64,000 bases of DNA from Marsupella aquatica (taxonomy: Eukaryota; Marchantiophyta). A program made the translations under genes and the position numbers. Each line of letters starts with the position of its first letter. Position 1 is the stretch's first letter. The notes beneath the pieces were generated by a model, which had not been told where the DNA came from, searched no databases, and worked only from the letters and a program-made list of their open reading frames with translations. Shown one piece after another: positions 10,190 to 22,759 of this stretch. The stretch spans positions 26,722,001 through 26,786,000 of the forward strand of contig OZ316893.1 of the NCBI GenBank assembly GCA_973895155.1, given 5' to 3'.

Positions 10190-13040
10190 TCATTGGAGTG
10201 AATTAGAATACAATTATCTGGTACTTGCAAGCATTCCCCTTCATTGAGTACCCACAAGCACATGAGCATGAGTTGTTGTTCCAATTTCTCTTACATACTT
10301 TTGATAGAAGCACACCACGCGAGTCGATCCACATTCTAAAAGAGTGACAAAATTGTATGGGTTTTGCTTGGCTCAGTTTAGGCATTTGTGGACATGTAGC
10401 TCCATAGGCTTGTTCCTCAACTTGCCCTGGAATTTATCCGCCAACATGCACCAATAATGATTCTCAATAGCTTTCAGCCTTTCTATTAGCCATGGAATAG
10501 ACCTGCATTGATGCTGCTCTTGTCAGCTTTCAATTCTACCTTGAGAGTGTGACGCAACCGTTGAATTCCGCCATTTGTATTATGGTTAGCATGTCTATAC
10601 ACTCGTAACTTCACAGCCCAACATGCCAATTTTTATGTCATTCTCTTTTGTAATAGGCTACAAAAGACGGTTGCATACCCTTCCACCACTCCATGAAGGC
10701 TTTGGATTCTACTGTGAGATCTGCATCTGAAACATGTAAGACATTCATGTATTAACAAATTGAAGTAAAACAGTGATAATATTGTTCATAGGTACGGTAA
10801 CAATTATAAAACTCACTTGTTTTATCAAAATACAGTAAGGCCTTGAGCTCTGCGTTGATCTAGGCCTTTGCAAATGGGCTGAAAACCTTCCAAATTATAT
10901 TTTTGGTCCGGGCCTTCTCACATGCCAGCTAGAAAACGTGATAGGCACATTCAGGAAGATGTTCCTATGGCAATGAACATGTACATATCAGAGCAACAAC
11001 TTTTCATAGCATTACGATGTGCACATAAGGTGAGATGCAGGCAATGCTATGAGATTGTGTTACGTAAGCAAGTTGCGCCTGAGCTTACTTGATGGCAATT
11101 TGATCCTCATCAACAACGTCGATAATCCAACAATTTGGCTTCTAGGGACCACGTTGGTCCACTTCATTCCTCTTGCAATTCACCTCATCTTTCACTGCTA
11201 CCAAGACCTTTGTGACATGTACTTCTTTATATGTTTGAAGGATAGCAAAGACTACATGGATGGCATTTTGAAACTTGTTGAAGACAACAACAGTGTAAAA
11301 GGGGATATGCGCACAACATCATTGAATAATGATTCAATTAGATGAAGTCTAAATATATGCATTCAAATAAATTTGTGAATTATGCATACAGGATGTTGAA
11401 GCAAATGACAAAATTATGGCAGTGCAGGTGTTCATCCATATGTACCCCGCAATGGTTAGTCCCAAATGTCAAAGCCCATCGCACCGTTGTGTCCTAGTAT
11501 AGCCAATTGCTTCATCTGCCATTTTGTAGACCATGCCAAGATGAATGGTTGCTCCTCATCTTTAACTGGGGCTGGTAGAAGAGGACATCATTTGAGTTTT
11601 GAAGGATGCAATTTTGAACACTAGCGGCATTGTCAGTTGTATAGAATGGTTGCCTCCAGCGCATTGATTTCCTCATTGTCCAAATATCTTTTGGTGTTAA
11701 CTGCATGTCTCTACTGAAGATTAGATTTGCATCAGAATCGGGGTGCTCTTTTTGCCATTTTAGAGCAACCTGGTCAAAGTGTACCCATATGATAGCCTTT
11801 GGTGACATGTCCGCTCTCAAGTATCTCTCAATTTTAGCCCTCAATTTTAACAAAATATGTGGAGAAATATGATAGTTTGATGCGTATGAAGAGGCATTGT
11901 TCAAGCCATGGCAAATATGGTCATTCTTGTCCTCGTGCTCCCTATGTAGCCAACATAGTGGATGGCATCCTGATGCTGAAGAAAATGGGTTGCAGTGAAG
12001 TTACAACGACAACCTCGCTTGATGGAGTGCCCTGATAATGGAATACACAATCATGTGTCGTACCCGACTATTTCATATGCCATTGAATTCCATTTACCAA
12101 GCAAATAGCAGATACAGGTCAAGTACTACGCAATCATAGACTTTCAGCGGAGTGGGTATGGCCCGTCCAATGCCATTTACTTCAATTCTCCAAGCAAATT
12201 GCAAAAACATTGTCCTCTTGGGAACTTACTACGCAAATTGCACACTTTCAGTAGAGTGGTATGGCAAAGACACTGATATTTGTGTTTTGATGCCCGTGCA
12301 TATGCAAATGTCAGGAATCATCATAACATGAGTTGCATGGGCAATAGTCACAATTGATTGTCTCAGATTTGACCTGTGATTGTTTTCTTCTTCAAGTAGA
12401 CGTCACCTTCTTTTGGCTTCAAGTTTTCTCGCACTTTGTTGCCCATGACATGCTTCCAATGCCGCTTGTCTTTGGGGCCAAGGCAACAATTGTACCAAAA
12501 TATAGTCTTCTCAAGGGCCCCAGATCTGTTAATCTTATGATCAACTAATTGTCTTACTAAGAATTGCATATGGAATAATACCCTCATGTTTTCTCCCCAC
12601 ATGAAGTCTTTTGGAATCCAGGCAGAGTCAGACCTACTCCCAAACCATTGCAAGGCACTCGCATCAAATTCACCAAGCTAGAGGAGGATATTGAAGTTTG
12701 TTGCATTAACTATTTTATGGAAGCACTTCTTAATGTCAGGAATCGGGTGATCACAATGATTCCGAGGCTTGTTCAGGTCTTGTTGTACATGCATTTCCCC
12801 ACCGCTTCAGTACCAGTCTTTGCATCATCCTCTCGTAGTGGTAATTCCTCCAAAATGCCGTCGCTGTTTGGAACTGAACCCACCTGTGTTCCATTGGACA
12901 GAGCATGCACACTGTCCTCCATTAAGCATGTGATCGGGTTTGGCCAGTTCGGAAGACCAAGCTTCAATGCAGCGATCCTTTGCCTCAGCTCATCCAAGTC
13001 CATCACTACGGCCAAATCAAATTCAGGTTCAAAATCTTGT
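10190..13040 (-). pseudogene. MULE/FAR1-like transposase with SWIM zinc finger, decayed
   Basis: On the minus strand a chain of fragments in different frames reads as one Mutator-like transposase. From N to C it has a leader (LDELRQRIAALKLG) at about 12990, a segment KTIFWYNCCLGPKDKRHWKHV at about 12430-12510, and a zinc-binding-like block (SIKRGCRCNF) near 12025. A 130-codon open frame at 11512-11904 continues past a stop into PFILAWSTKWQ, then GHNGAMGFD, which probably holds the first catalytic aspartate. FGTNHCG follows a one-base shift. Later fragments include KPNCWIID near 11130, WHVRRAW near 10920, FMEWWKG near 10690 and, at the C-terminus near 10215-10270, CSCACGYSMKGNACKYQ. That is a SWIM finger with tyrosine where histidine is expected. 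An intron may lie at about 10725-10815. There are many stops and frameshifts, so the copy is dead. Terminal inverted repeats were not found. Confidence 0.65.
12076..12268. repeat. Two-copy tandem duplication, ~94-bp period, within the MULE remnant
   Basis: Copies starting at 12076 and 12170 share ATGCCATT, CCAAGCAAAT, TACTACGCAA and CTTTCAG(C/T)(G/A)GAGTG in the same order. They lie between the N-terminal and central transposase fragments, so they may be intronic or inserted sequence. Confidence 0.6.
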
Positions 13041-15484
13041 TCTGCATCTCCCGTTCAATTGGTTGTCTAAAGGTAAACAGTGCACACAAATATGGAGGAA
13101 TTCAGGGAGAATGTGGATGACAGGCTGAAGACCTCAATATGTTGTGGTTGAATACATGGTGCCATTCTCCCTGAATTTTGAATGTGTATAATCCCATTCA
13201 AAATAGTCATTGATGCCAATGTTATAGGGTCAGGAGAAGTATACACATTAGAATACAATGACAGGCACAGGACGGGAGATGGTGATGGTGACGGGTGGGA
13301 CGGGGTGAGGAGCGATGGTCAATGGGGGTTGTTCACGGGGGTTTGGCCTTGGGGCAATTGCGAGGGACAGGGGATCGTGGCCCAGGCGTTTAGGGTCATC
13401 CCCCATCTCGGGCATGTTGGGCAGGAGACATGTCCAGCCTGAACTGCCCGAAAAAGCCACAAACTGCCCGAGGGACTTGCCTGCCCTATTAGTATGAATT
13501 GCAGCATTAAGTGGCCTCAATTTTGCGTCTCGTGCTTAATTGCTTGCTGACCCTTGCTCCACTGATTTCAGTAGCAAATTAACCCATACTCAGCTAATCT
13601 TACAAAAGGACCATGCTTGACTAAATTTAGTAGTGGACCAATCATGCTCCACAAGTTTGAGCCACAGACTCACAACAATAGACCCCTCAACCACAAATAC
13701 TCTGGTAATTTAGCAAGCACACAGTTGGCTTGTTGGGCCCATCCTATATTAATTTTAGAATAAAGTCCATGCTTGGCTAGCTTAGAGTAGAACCCATGCT
13801 GGCAAATGTGAGATGCAGTAGGCACAGATGATGATCTTGTAATTCTAAAACTAAACCAGATGCAGAAGTTTACCAAGAAAAATCACTCGTACATTCTTCT
13901 CCAAAGTGAAGCGTCCTTCCCAAAGTAACCTCTCAGTAAATGTTGGGTCTGAAGTGAGGCTGTATGTGTCAGTGTCCATAAGGTTGGGCAAACAAACCCT
14001 AACCCAGGCTTAATTTTTGTTCCCACAAAGATCCCAAAATATCTTATTAGCTGAAATTTTTCTAAAAACTATTTATTTCTGGGTTACATGGATGGCACCA
14101 CAGCATGGCATGGATGACACTACTATATGAGCATTCCATAGTCAAAACTAGATGCACAAGTCTGCCAAGTGTAAAAAAATTACAATTGATCAGGCTGGAA
14201 AAACTGGGGGGGTGGGGGGGGGGTGTGGATAAAGTAGCATTTATCCAAAAGAAGCTACAGTAGTCAGCTTGAATTTAGTGTATAAATTGAGGCAACATGG
14301 TATGCATTCCATGTGGACAGGCAAAAGCAACCCCTCAGCCCGGTCCAAATCTTTCAATAATAATTATTAGTCTCATGACCCCTCCCTTGAACATAAATAG
14401 GATTAGAAATTCTATTATTTGCACAATAAAATTTATATGCTATTTTGGTTAGTCTTTGCAGCATCCTTGTTTTTAGTCCATCTTCATTAAAATTTTGTCA
14501 TTATGTAGAGTCAACATCACTTTTGTCCATACTCATTTAAAATTTTGATATTAGGAGTTACACTCTAGAGACTTTACTCTAGACTTAGACCCTTAAAAAT
14601 AAGGCTTAGGGTAAGACTTAGGCCCTTAAGAGTAGTCTTAGGTAAGTTGGCGCTTATATATATATATATATATGTATTTGCTAAACAAACCGCTTAGTTC
14701 CATCCAAATTTCTGAGTAATTAATTTTATAATAATCGTTCATTTCCTGGGCTAACTGGTTGGCGCCACGGTATGGCGTGGATAACACTACGGTATGGCAT
14801 TCCATACTCAGGCGCTCACCCGGCACAAATCAAAAAGGAAATCTAAATGCTTCACTTGTTGTTTTTTCTCCAAATAATTTTTCTAATTAACAGAAATTTA
14901 AAAATCCCAAGATACAAACTCCGTTAGCCCGCCAGGAAAGCCGAAGAATTTTTTGAATGTTGAGCCGCAAATCAAGGCAACAATGTGCGCCGCAAACATA
15001 ATATCAAGTTTGAACTTTGAAACGGAATCCGTACTTTTTGACCAACGAGACTGACAAAACAAGTTACCCACTTGTTTTAGATGAGCTACAGTCCGCGGTC
15101 GATCTGGAGCATCGACGACCGAGATGTATCTGGAAAAAGGGAATTTAGCAACTGATCGCAATATGATTTATCATTTTAGTGCCGTTCTCTCATGACCGGA
15201 CCGGACCGGTGTGCCCGCATTATTTTCTGCCCTGCCTCGGGCAGTCGGATCGTTCTCTTTGACAGTGGGACTCCGGACTCTGGAAGGATCTCGTACCACG
15301 AGCGCCGTCGACGGCCGCTTATGCCGTTCACCAACGGTGCCACTGACCGATCGTCCGCAGCTCATGGTTTGGGATAACACTCACTCGGGCACCCATTGTG
15401 AGTACCGATCAGTCATGCCCGGGATGTTAAAATGCCTCAAATTCACCCTAAACACACTAGCATTCAATGTGTCGTTAGACCAGT
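13041..15484. other. Intergenic stretch with simple-sequence runs, no gene recognised
   Basis: No supported gene is present. Visible items are a G-run (14206-14224), an AT dinucleotide run at about 14653-14675, and short repeats of CTTAGGCCCTTAAGAG type at 14565-14645. A GC-rich patch with GGACCGGACCGG lies at 15190-15330. The sentence-like block CACCCATTGTGAGTACC at about 15391 resembles one near 46828, suggesting a dispersed repeat. Confidence 0.55.
14085..14815. repeat. Pair of ~55-bp direct repeats about 670 bp apart
   Basis: Segments at about 14091-14146 and 14758-14812 share GGC.CCAC, then ATGGC.TGGAT.ACACTAC and CATTCCATA.TCA. They may be terminal or internal repeats of an old element, but no coding remnant or target-site duplication is seen between or around them. 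Confidence 0.5.
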
Positions 15485-15720
15485 CACTCATTTTTCCCTA
15501 CTCTCCCTCAGATAATTGTCTATTAGTACCCTGTTGTAGTGCTCCTAACTGCCTTGCAGACCTCCCATGAGGTGCCAGTGCTTTCAGTTTATGAGACTCC
15601 CTCATAGGGAGTTCCATATATAAAAGAAACTGGCACCTAGGGGGAGGCCTGCTAGGCATTGGGAGCACAACAACAAGGTACAACCTGTCAATTATTTTGT
15701 TGGGAAGTGAAAAATGAGTG
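15485..15720. repeat. 236-bp near-perfect foldback (MITE-like or miRNA-precursor-like)
   Basis: The left arm 15485-15602 and the right arm 15606-15720 are reverse complements with few mismatches and small gaps. Matching blocks in order are CACTCATTTTTC, ATAATTG, GTACC(C/T)TGTTGT, GTGCTCC, GCAG(A/G)CCTCCC and AGGTGCCAGT. The tip ACTCCCT-CAT-AGGGAGT has a 7-bp stem and a 3-base loop. The whole element folds on itself without a central spacer, unlike ordinary terminal inverted repeats. It could be a foldback transposon, or an inverted duplication of the kind that gives rise to plant miRNA or siRNA precursors. Confidence 0.75.
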
Positions 15721-18700
15721 GGGTTGTGGCACACTGTATGCTATTGTGTTTCCTGCAAAATTAGGGCCTCCTATGGTCCCGGAAGTGACTAGTTGGGCCT
15801 CACAATCGGTGCCGGACCAGTCATGACTGTTGTCCAAGAAGCAGTCAAAGCAGAATAATGTGAATCTAAAACCTTGAGGTCTGCAAAAACAAAACCTGGT
15901 TTGGGTCTGCGGTCACTAGCGTGCGGATAGGTTTACTCGTGCCTGCCACTTTAGTTCCAGGAAAATGCCCTTGTCAATGACCGGACGCAAAACTGAGAGT
16001 ATTGAGACTCCCTACAAAGAACAAAATTACACAGAGGAAAATGTTAGAGATGGGGAGAATGTAAAGCCTACATGGACCTGCATGTTTGTTGTGAAGCTCT
16101 AATGACTTTTCCAAACCTTGGATGGACTGGTATAGAACATCTAGATATACTTCAATAACACCTTGTATGGTTTAAATTTGATTGAAATCTGACCTATAAA
16201 TGGGATCTGATTGTTTGCAACAGGTTTTTTTTAGTTTCACCCAATGGTAACATCGCTCCTCATGCCCGAACTACTTGGGGTGTCTTTCAGCATCTTCCCA
16301 AATGTGATAATTTGTAGCTAAACCCTAACTACTCAGTGTCCTTCACAAATGTGTAAATGCCATTAGCAGTTAGTTATAAATTGAACATTTTTTAGCTCAT
16401 CCAAAACAGAGCAATTGATCTCACTAAAATCTCAAACTTTTTGAGTTATAAATTGCACATGAGTGAATATGCATGGAAAATTTGAGATTACACAATAAAT
16501 GCACAAATTTTCCAAAACTAACTACGCCTCAAATAGGTTTTATTTAGTTTCACCTGATGGTAACTACTTGAGGCATCCTTAGCAAAAGTGAAGAGTCTTT
16601 CCAAAAGCAATCAGTCACTTTTTCCTAGTGGAAATTAACTTATGACTTTATATACTCCATGGGGATGGGACGAACAAACCGATCAATCCATACGCGCTTA
16701 ATATTCAAATGTAGAGTTTGACTCCTCGGGCAACAGCACTTTCCACATGCTGGCCTAAGCCTGGTGATCTTGTCGGTCTGATGGTGGCTTGCCCATGGAA
16801 CCATGTTTAAGGGTAGCCTAGATTTCAGGTATTCCTTCATATTATTTGAGGTTGGAACGAGTGAAGTCAACTTCTGGGTTGGACCAAACATTCTTTGGAT
16901 GCTGTCATTAAGGAAAATGATGCGCTGATGTGATAGGAGGTGAGAATCCGAGCGGACTTGACAGCAAGCTCAGGCATTCACTATCCTTCATTAGGCCAAA
17001 GTGGCTGGTTTCCGGCTGGTTTTAGGCAATCTAGTCAACTCCCCCTTTGCGGCCCTCCTATGCACTTTACCACAGAGCACTTCCAGGCCTTTTCAGTTTG
17101 TGGCTCAATAGGGGTTTAGTTCTTTTGCTATTTGGACTGTAGGGCCTTGTGGCTCTTTGGCTCTTTGGTTCTTTGATTTTCCCCATTTTTTCTCTCTTTC
17201 ATTGGGTTTTGGCCTTTTGGGACCTTGTCTCCTGGTAAGGCATCTTTTGATCCCTTGCAGTTATATATAGCGAACCATGGGACACCCATGTTTTGTATTT
17301 GAGAGTAGCTCATGCCTTCCTTCATATTATTTGCCCTCAAACACAATGCCATGGTGGGTATTCAAATAGTGGCCCATGGAGTGCTTTATTCAAATAGTGC
17401 ATTGGACATTGTATTCAAATATTTACCATGTATGCTTTTGTTTTTTTTGTGCTTGCAACATTGGGTTAAAAAATTGACATTGTGTTTGGGTATTGGTGTT
17501 ATAGCTAGGCATTATGTTCAAGAAATGACCAATGAGCACCATTTTATATGAATTAAGGCTGGTAGCATGACTTAGAGGCATGGACTGATGTGTCTTAGTA
17601 GTTGAGCTCAAGCTTCTCTGCTGGGTTTGTCAGAAGGGCTTGTGATACCTGTGACTAATATGTTGAAGTTCTTCACATTGCTATAAAGTGACATTTGAAT
17701 TGAATATGTCTTGGCCCTCTTCCTTCTTCTAACAAAGTTTGCTCCCAATGCTCCAGACGTTGCTATGAGCACTGTTGCGGAAGATGTGGGGTTGTAGACA
17801 ACATTTCTGTTTGATTTGCTCCACCTCCAATTACAGCAAAATCTAGGTTGGAAAACAGTTTCTGATTTGATTGCAATGAAGCAACGCAAATGCGGACCCT
17901 CATTCGATCAGAGAACCATTCTAGTCCACCCCTTTTTATTTGCTTGCAACAACAAGGCTTAAATTTTGGAGTTATGATATGATTCATGAATGTTGTACCT
18001 TTTGTGCTCAATGTAGAACCCTAAACAGCTTAGAGTCAAAGCCCAAACAGAAAGTCAAACTTGAACATTGTGACCGGGTGTTATGTTACACAACCTCGTG
18101 CTGAGTTCAATTGTAGTTTTAGGCAAAGACTAGCATTTTTCCATGTTCAAATACAATGCCAGGCCACTGTGGTGGGGGGGGGGGAATACATAATGCTTTG
18201 GTGTTAACTGTTGCTTGGTCTATCTTTGTTCACATGTCCAACATGGTGGTCTGCTTGGGCATCATATCATAGATACATGAGAGATATGTGAATGAAATTT
18301 GCAAACATACTCATTTTATTAGCTAATGCGTTCTTCCTATCATTGAGGCAATTACAATGATATATTTATCTATGATAACCTACTGGCTACTTTTCATTGT
18401 TGGAGTATAGTACCTTTTGTTGGTAATAATCATTTTTTCTCCAAGACAATATCTACTTTTTAAGCACAATGACAGTATCACTTATTTTTGGACCTTTTGT
18501 TGGTAGAGGTAACTAATGTTCTCTCCAAAACAGTATCTATGAAAAAAATTGAGCTTCAATGCAAAACAAGAATATGTTTTTTTTAGAATGTTTCAATCTA
18601 GTAGCCTATGACACTTCACATCTCGATAAAACTATCGATAATAATCTGCTTGCCTCTTACATTATTATCCTGTAAAACTTTTTGGATCACAACCAAAGAA

Positions 18701-21700
18701 TTATTGAGGCAATCCAGAAAATGAACCTATTAGCCGGGAGCCCAGTTCCCACTTGAAACAGAAGCCTGCCATGAAACTTCGTGGGTGGTCTAAATACTAA
18801 TAAAAAAAGCCCACTAGTGTAGGGTTGCTAGACATCTTATTTGAATGGGCCCCTGAATTTTGCAAAGCCAATTGCAACCATTTCCTTTGATTACACGATC
18901 CAGATTGAATATCAAAAGGAATAAAAAGAAGTAACAGGCCCTCAAGAAGTAACTCAACCCTTGTCAAGCTTTGACCACACAACTGCCCATAGCAAAGGGC
19001 CCCTTCCCTGTGCGCCTTTTCATTCTCTGCCCAAGTGAACAAGTCTCCTGGGTGACACTAATGTCCGTGGCTGCAAAGGTCAATAGAATTGGATTCCATT
19101 GAGACCCAAGGTGATTACAAGAATATTTTTTGGGGTGAAAATGCTGATTCCAGAGAGACGCAACATGATTGACAGAGCAAAGTATGTATAAAAAATACTG
19201 CAATAAACAGAAGTCACCTTACCGGGCGACAGGATCCAAAGGTGAGAAACCCAGCAAAGTGGAGTCAATAGTGATGGGATGGCAAAATTGGGTCCTATAT
19301 CCTTGGGTATGGTCTTTGGGAATATTCAGGAGTATACAAGGGAAAGTACAGGGGGGAAGCTACAGAATATAGCCATGGGGATTTAGTGCGAACTAAGAAG
19401 TCTTATTCTGACCAAAACACTCTTTGGTCATGGACCTGGTTACAAGACTTTTTTTTGGGGAAGAGATTTTGCTAGAGGCTTTGGCCCATAAAATAATTAA
19501 CTATTTGTGACCACACATTGCTACTTTGTTTTTTCTTGGGCGATGGTGGCATAACCACCAATCTATACTATAAACTAAGTGCAAAACCCGTTACTATATA
19601 GCATGGGTGTAACTAGGGCTGTAAGGTTTTGGGGCACAACCACGAGCTCAAATATCAGACCTGAGTGAACCAAAAGATGTCAAGACATAACCTTGCTCCA
19701 TGGTGTTGCAATGAGAGTCAATTTTATTGGCAGGTGCTCTCTCTATTGTGGCCATGCACAATATTTCCTTCAAATACCACCTCAATTTATTTATAATGTC
19801 TCCAAAGCAATTTATATTTTGTTTGTGAATAAAAACTCAAAGTATACACACCTGGCCAACTCTGACTCAATCCCAGGCCAAGACCCTCCCCCAAGGTCCC
19901 AGAGTCTCCTTGGCTGATTGGTCTGCACTGATGCGACATTGTGCTGGTCATTTTTCTTTGAATGTCCCTCAGGTCTGTCTTTTCCATGTTCTGTTGGTCT
20001 TTCCTGCAGCTACCTTTGACCTCACCTTTGACTACATTTGGGAGACCATCAACTTCAAAATGTAAACGACCCAGCAATTCTCAAGTGGGAATATCCCCAA
20101 ATAGGAGAAGCATTTGGGTAGTAGTACCCTAGTAAATTAGAGAACTATTGGAGCACATCCAGTCCAGATGTGGTTACTGTACTTGTCATAAACCTAAATA
20201 AGTCCTACTTCAATTTTGATTCCCCCTACTGTTGTAGATTTCTCTGCTCCCCAGCAGCGTGACGGCAAAAGCAAACCAAGAGCAGACGCAACCCCCTCGT
20301 AACACAATCCAACCTTACTCCTCAGGCAGGAGAATCCTTTGGGCAGTCGAGGAGAACCTAATAAGTACTTCTGGACCATCTCCCCATGAGATAGGCTGTT
20401 CAGGTCGACAATTCTTGGGAAACTCATTATTACAACCTCTTGGGTCCCATTCTCAGATGCTGCCTGCCTGCCCTGTCCATTTAGTTCCTAAGAAAGTGGT
20501 CACCCTCCAACTTTTGTAAGTGACAAATCTTTTGTGTGCAATGAGCTTTGGTGAACCTCACTTTGGGATGGGGTTTGTGCAAAAGTTGAGAAACTTATGG
20601 TGTTTGAATTCATAACCTCACTTGCTGCAATGAATATTGCTATTGGTGGCACTTGTTGGATGACTAATATCAAGCAAATTCTGCACTTATGTCGATCCGC
20701 CTACTTTAGGTAACATTCATGAATGTGAAGTCATACACGGTCATGTCTGCACCTACTGTGCACACATGAGAACATTGTCCACATAAGACAATATTGAGGT
20801 GAGTAAAACTTTCCTAACCTCAGACGGCTGCAGGCTACCTAAGCCTGTTCCTATTGGAATGTTACATTGACTGGCAGTAGTGGCACACTTGGTCGTTCAA
20901 ATTGATGCAACTTGGGTTGGGAGGTGATATATGTTGGAAGACTTAGGTTGGGGGAACCTCAGCCAGGTGCACACAATTTGTTTTTAACACAACCCCCACC
21001 CAAAGTTGGGCACACTAGAAGCAACTTTGCTCCCAACCTTGGATAAATTCAAGGGACACTGGGGGAGCCGGAGGAGTGAGTAGGGCAGGAAGGCACAATG
21101 CTCATTATGAGCCTTGTTATTGGCTGTCATCCTGGATACGAAAATGAGGAACATTGAGCAGTGGGACCCAATTGACACAACAATAAATGAATTTTCCCAT
21201 GATGGTCCGCTATGATGGGCAGGGAGCAACACTTTATAGTGATGAAAAATCACCAGAGGGAACCACTTTTTAGTGGTGCAAACTCACCACAATCTACTGT
21301 AGCTCTCTAAAAGGTCTTGGCCACCTTTGGCAAGATTTTGTCAGGTTCTCTGTATTCCATGAGCCAGTTTTCCACCTAGCATAGACCCTTTTAGGAAGAA
21401 TCTAGTGGCTATTCTTAAATCTAGGAAGATCTGACAGTCATATATTCATGTAAAAAAAATAGATAACAAAGATTTCTAGCATCTTCTCCTTACCATAAAG
21501 TGACATTCTGTCACATTGGGGTGGGGCCGTGGGGGAGTCTAATTGTATTTACTCCCCATTTCTGTTCAAGACAAAAAAAAGAAAAAGAAAAGAAATCTTT
21601 AAAAATCAGCCGGCAGGTACTGTAGGGGCTACTTCGGTCCAGATGGGGCAGGCGGCAGGAGACAGGTGCATGAGCTTGCGAACGACACAAAATAGGATTT

Positions 21701-22049
21701 AAAAATTATTTTGTCGCCCATTCACCAAAATAAACGACCCCGATCCGCCCGTACGTACATCTAACGGTCACACTACACGCGTACAAGTCAAGTACACATA
21801 TTTTTGGCTTGCTACAGGAAGCTTCTCTCCAGAGTAGTTTTTAATGATTTCACTTTTTGAGTAGGAGTGGCCAATGTACACTGTGTGTGAACTAGAAGAT
21901 GCTCAAAAAATTTCATATTCAATTATTTTTCTGACTTTCAAATCTCCCTAGATTTAAAAATACCCGTTAGATTTTGGCTAATGGGATCTGCAATTAGGTA
22001 GAACACAGGCTAACGAGACAAAATAATAGCCAATTTTTTTGCCAAAAGT
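15721..22049. other. Long intergenic stretch of decayed repeat DNA
   Basis: None of the short open frames here resembles a known protein. I see a G-run at about 18173-18184 and a pair of TTAGTTTCACC..ATGGTAAC repeats near 16233 and 16541. A copy of the dispersed repeat also found at 47852-48160 is present (separate entry). Nothing else can be supported. Confidence 0.55.
18810..18925 (+). repeat. Dispersed repeat copy related to 47852-48160
   Basis: The blocks GCCCACTAGT, AGACATC, GAATGGGCCCC, AAAGCCAA and ATCCAGATT appear here in the same order and similar spacing as in the repeats at 47.9-48.2 kb. The copy is diverged and single. Confidence 0.5.
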
Positions 22050-22730
22050 GGCGAAATTGTTTTGGGGAGGTGGAATTTGGCGAATTTTCGCAGCTCAAAA
22101 AACACTCCTCGCACAGCTTTTCTCCCCATAAATGCCACCTGCCCAAACCACAAAGGGGAGCAGTGGCAGAGCAGTACGCAAGAGAAGAGAAGAGAAGCGA
22201 AGGGACGAGAAGACGACTCGGACGGGGAGAAACGAACCCCCTCGGCTTCTCCCGTCTTTCTTCTTCTTTCGTGCAATGCAATAATCAAATCAATCAATAA
22301 TGAAATGAGTGACGAGCTTTTCTCCCCTTTTTCCTTCTGTCGCACCTCCACCACCATCACCACGACCTCGAGAGACTCGCAGCTCCACCACCATCGCCAC
22401 AATCTACACGCAGAGCAGAGCAGAAAGCATACACTTAGAGGAAGCACTACTACTACTGCTCACTGCTGCTTCTGCTGCTGATGCTGATGCTACGGGACTG
22501 CTTTTGCAGCTCTGTGTCTCTGTCTGCGCCTACCCCCATTGCTGCTGGCAAAGCTCGCTTTGGCTGTCGCTCCTCTGTCTCTCGGTTCCCGTGCTTCTGG
22601 CTGTCGTCGCTCTCGTCTTCGTGGTTCGGGCCTTCGGGGAGAGAGCCGAATGAGAAACAGGTTCGACGGAAATGCTGAAGGAAAAGCTTGGAAGTGGTGG
22701 TAACAACGATATCAACCTGGTAGAGGAGGA

Positions 22731-22759
22731 GTGAGTGAGTGAGTGAGTGAGTGAGTGAG
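22731..22759. repeat. (GTGA)n microsatellite
   Basis: About seven uninterrupted copies of GTGA lie in the GC-rich region upstream of the EDR2-like gene. Each unit contains GTGAGT, which resembles a 5' splice site. Confidence 0.9.

Noticed and set aside
15380-15430. Resemblance between CACCCATTGTGAGTACC... here and a block near 46828
   Set aside because: The match is only about 40 bp with mismatches; noted as a possible dispersed repeat but too short to annotate separately.
22062-22653. Overlapping open frames of 76-145 codons on both strands upstream of EDR2
   Set aside because: Compositionally biased (His/Thr or Ser/Leu rich), mutually overlapping, without domains; better explained as GC-rich leader DNA.
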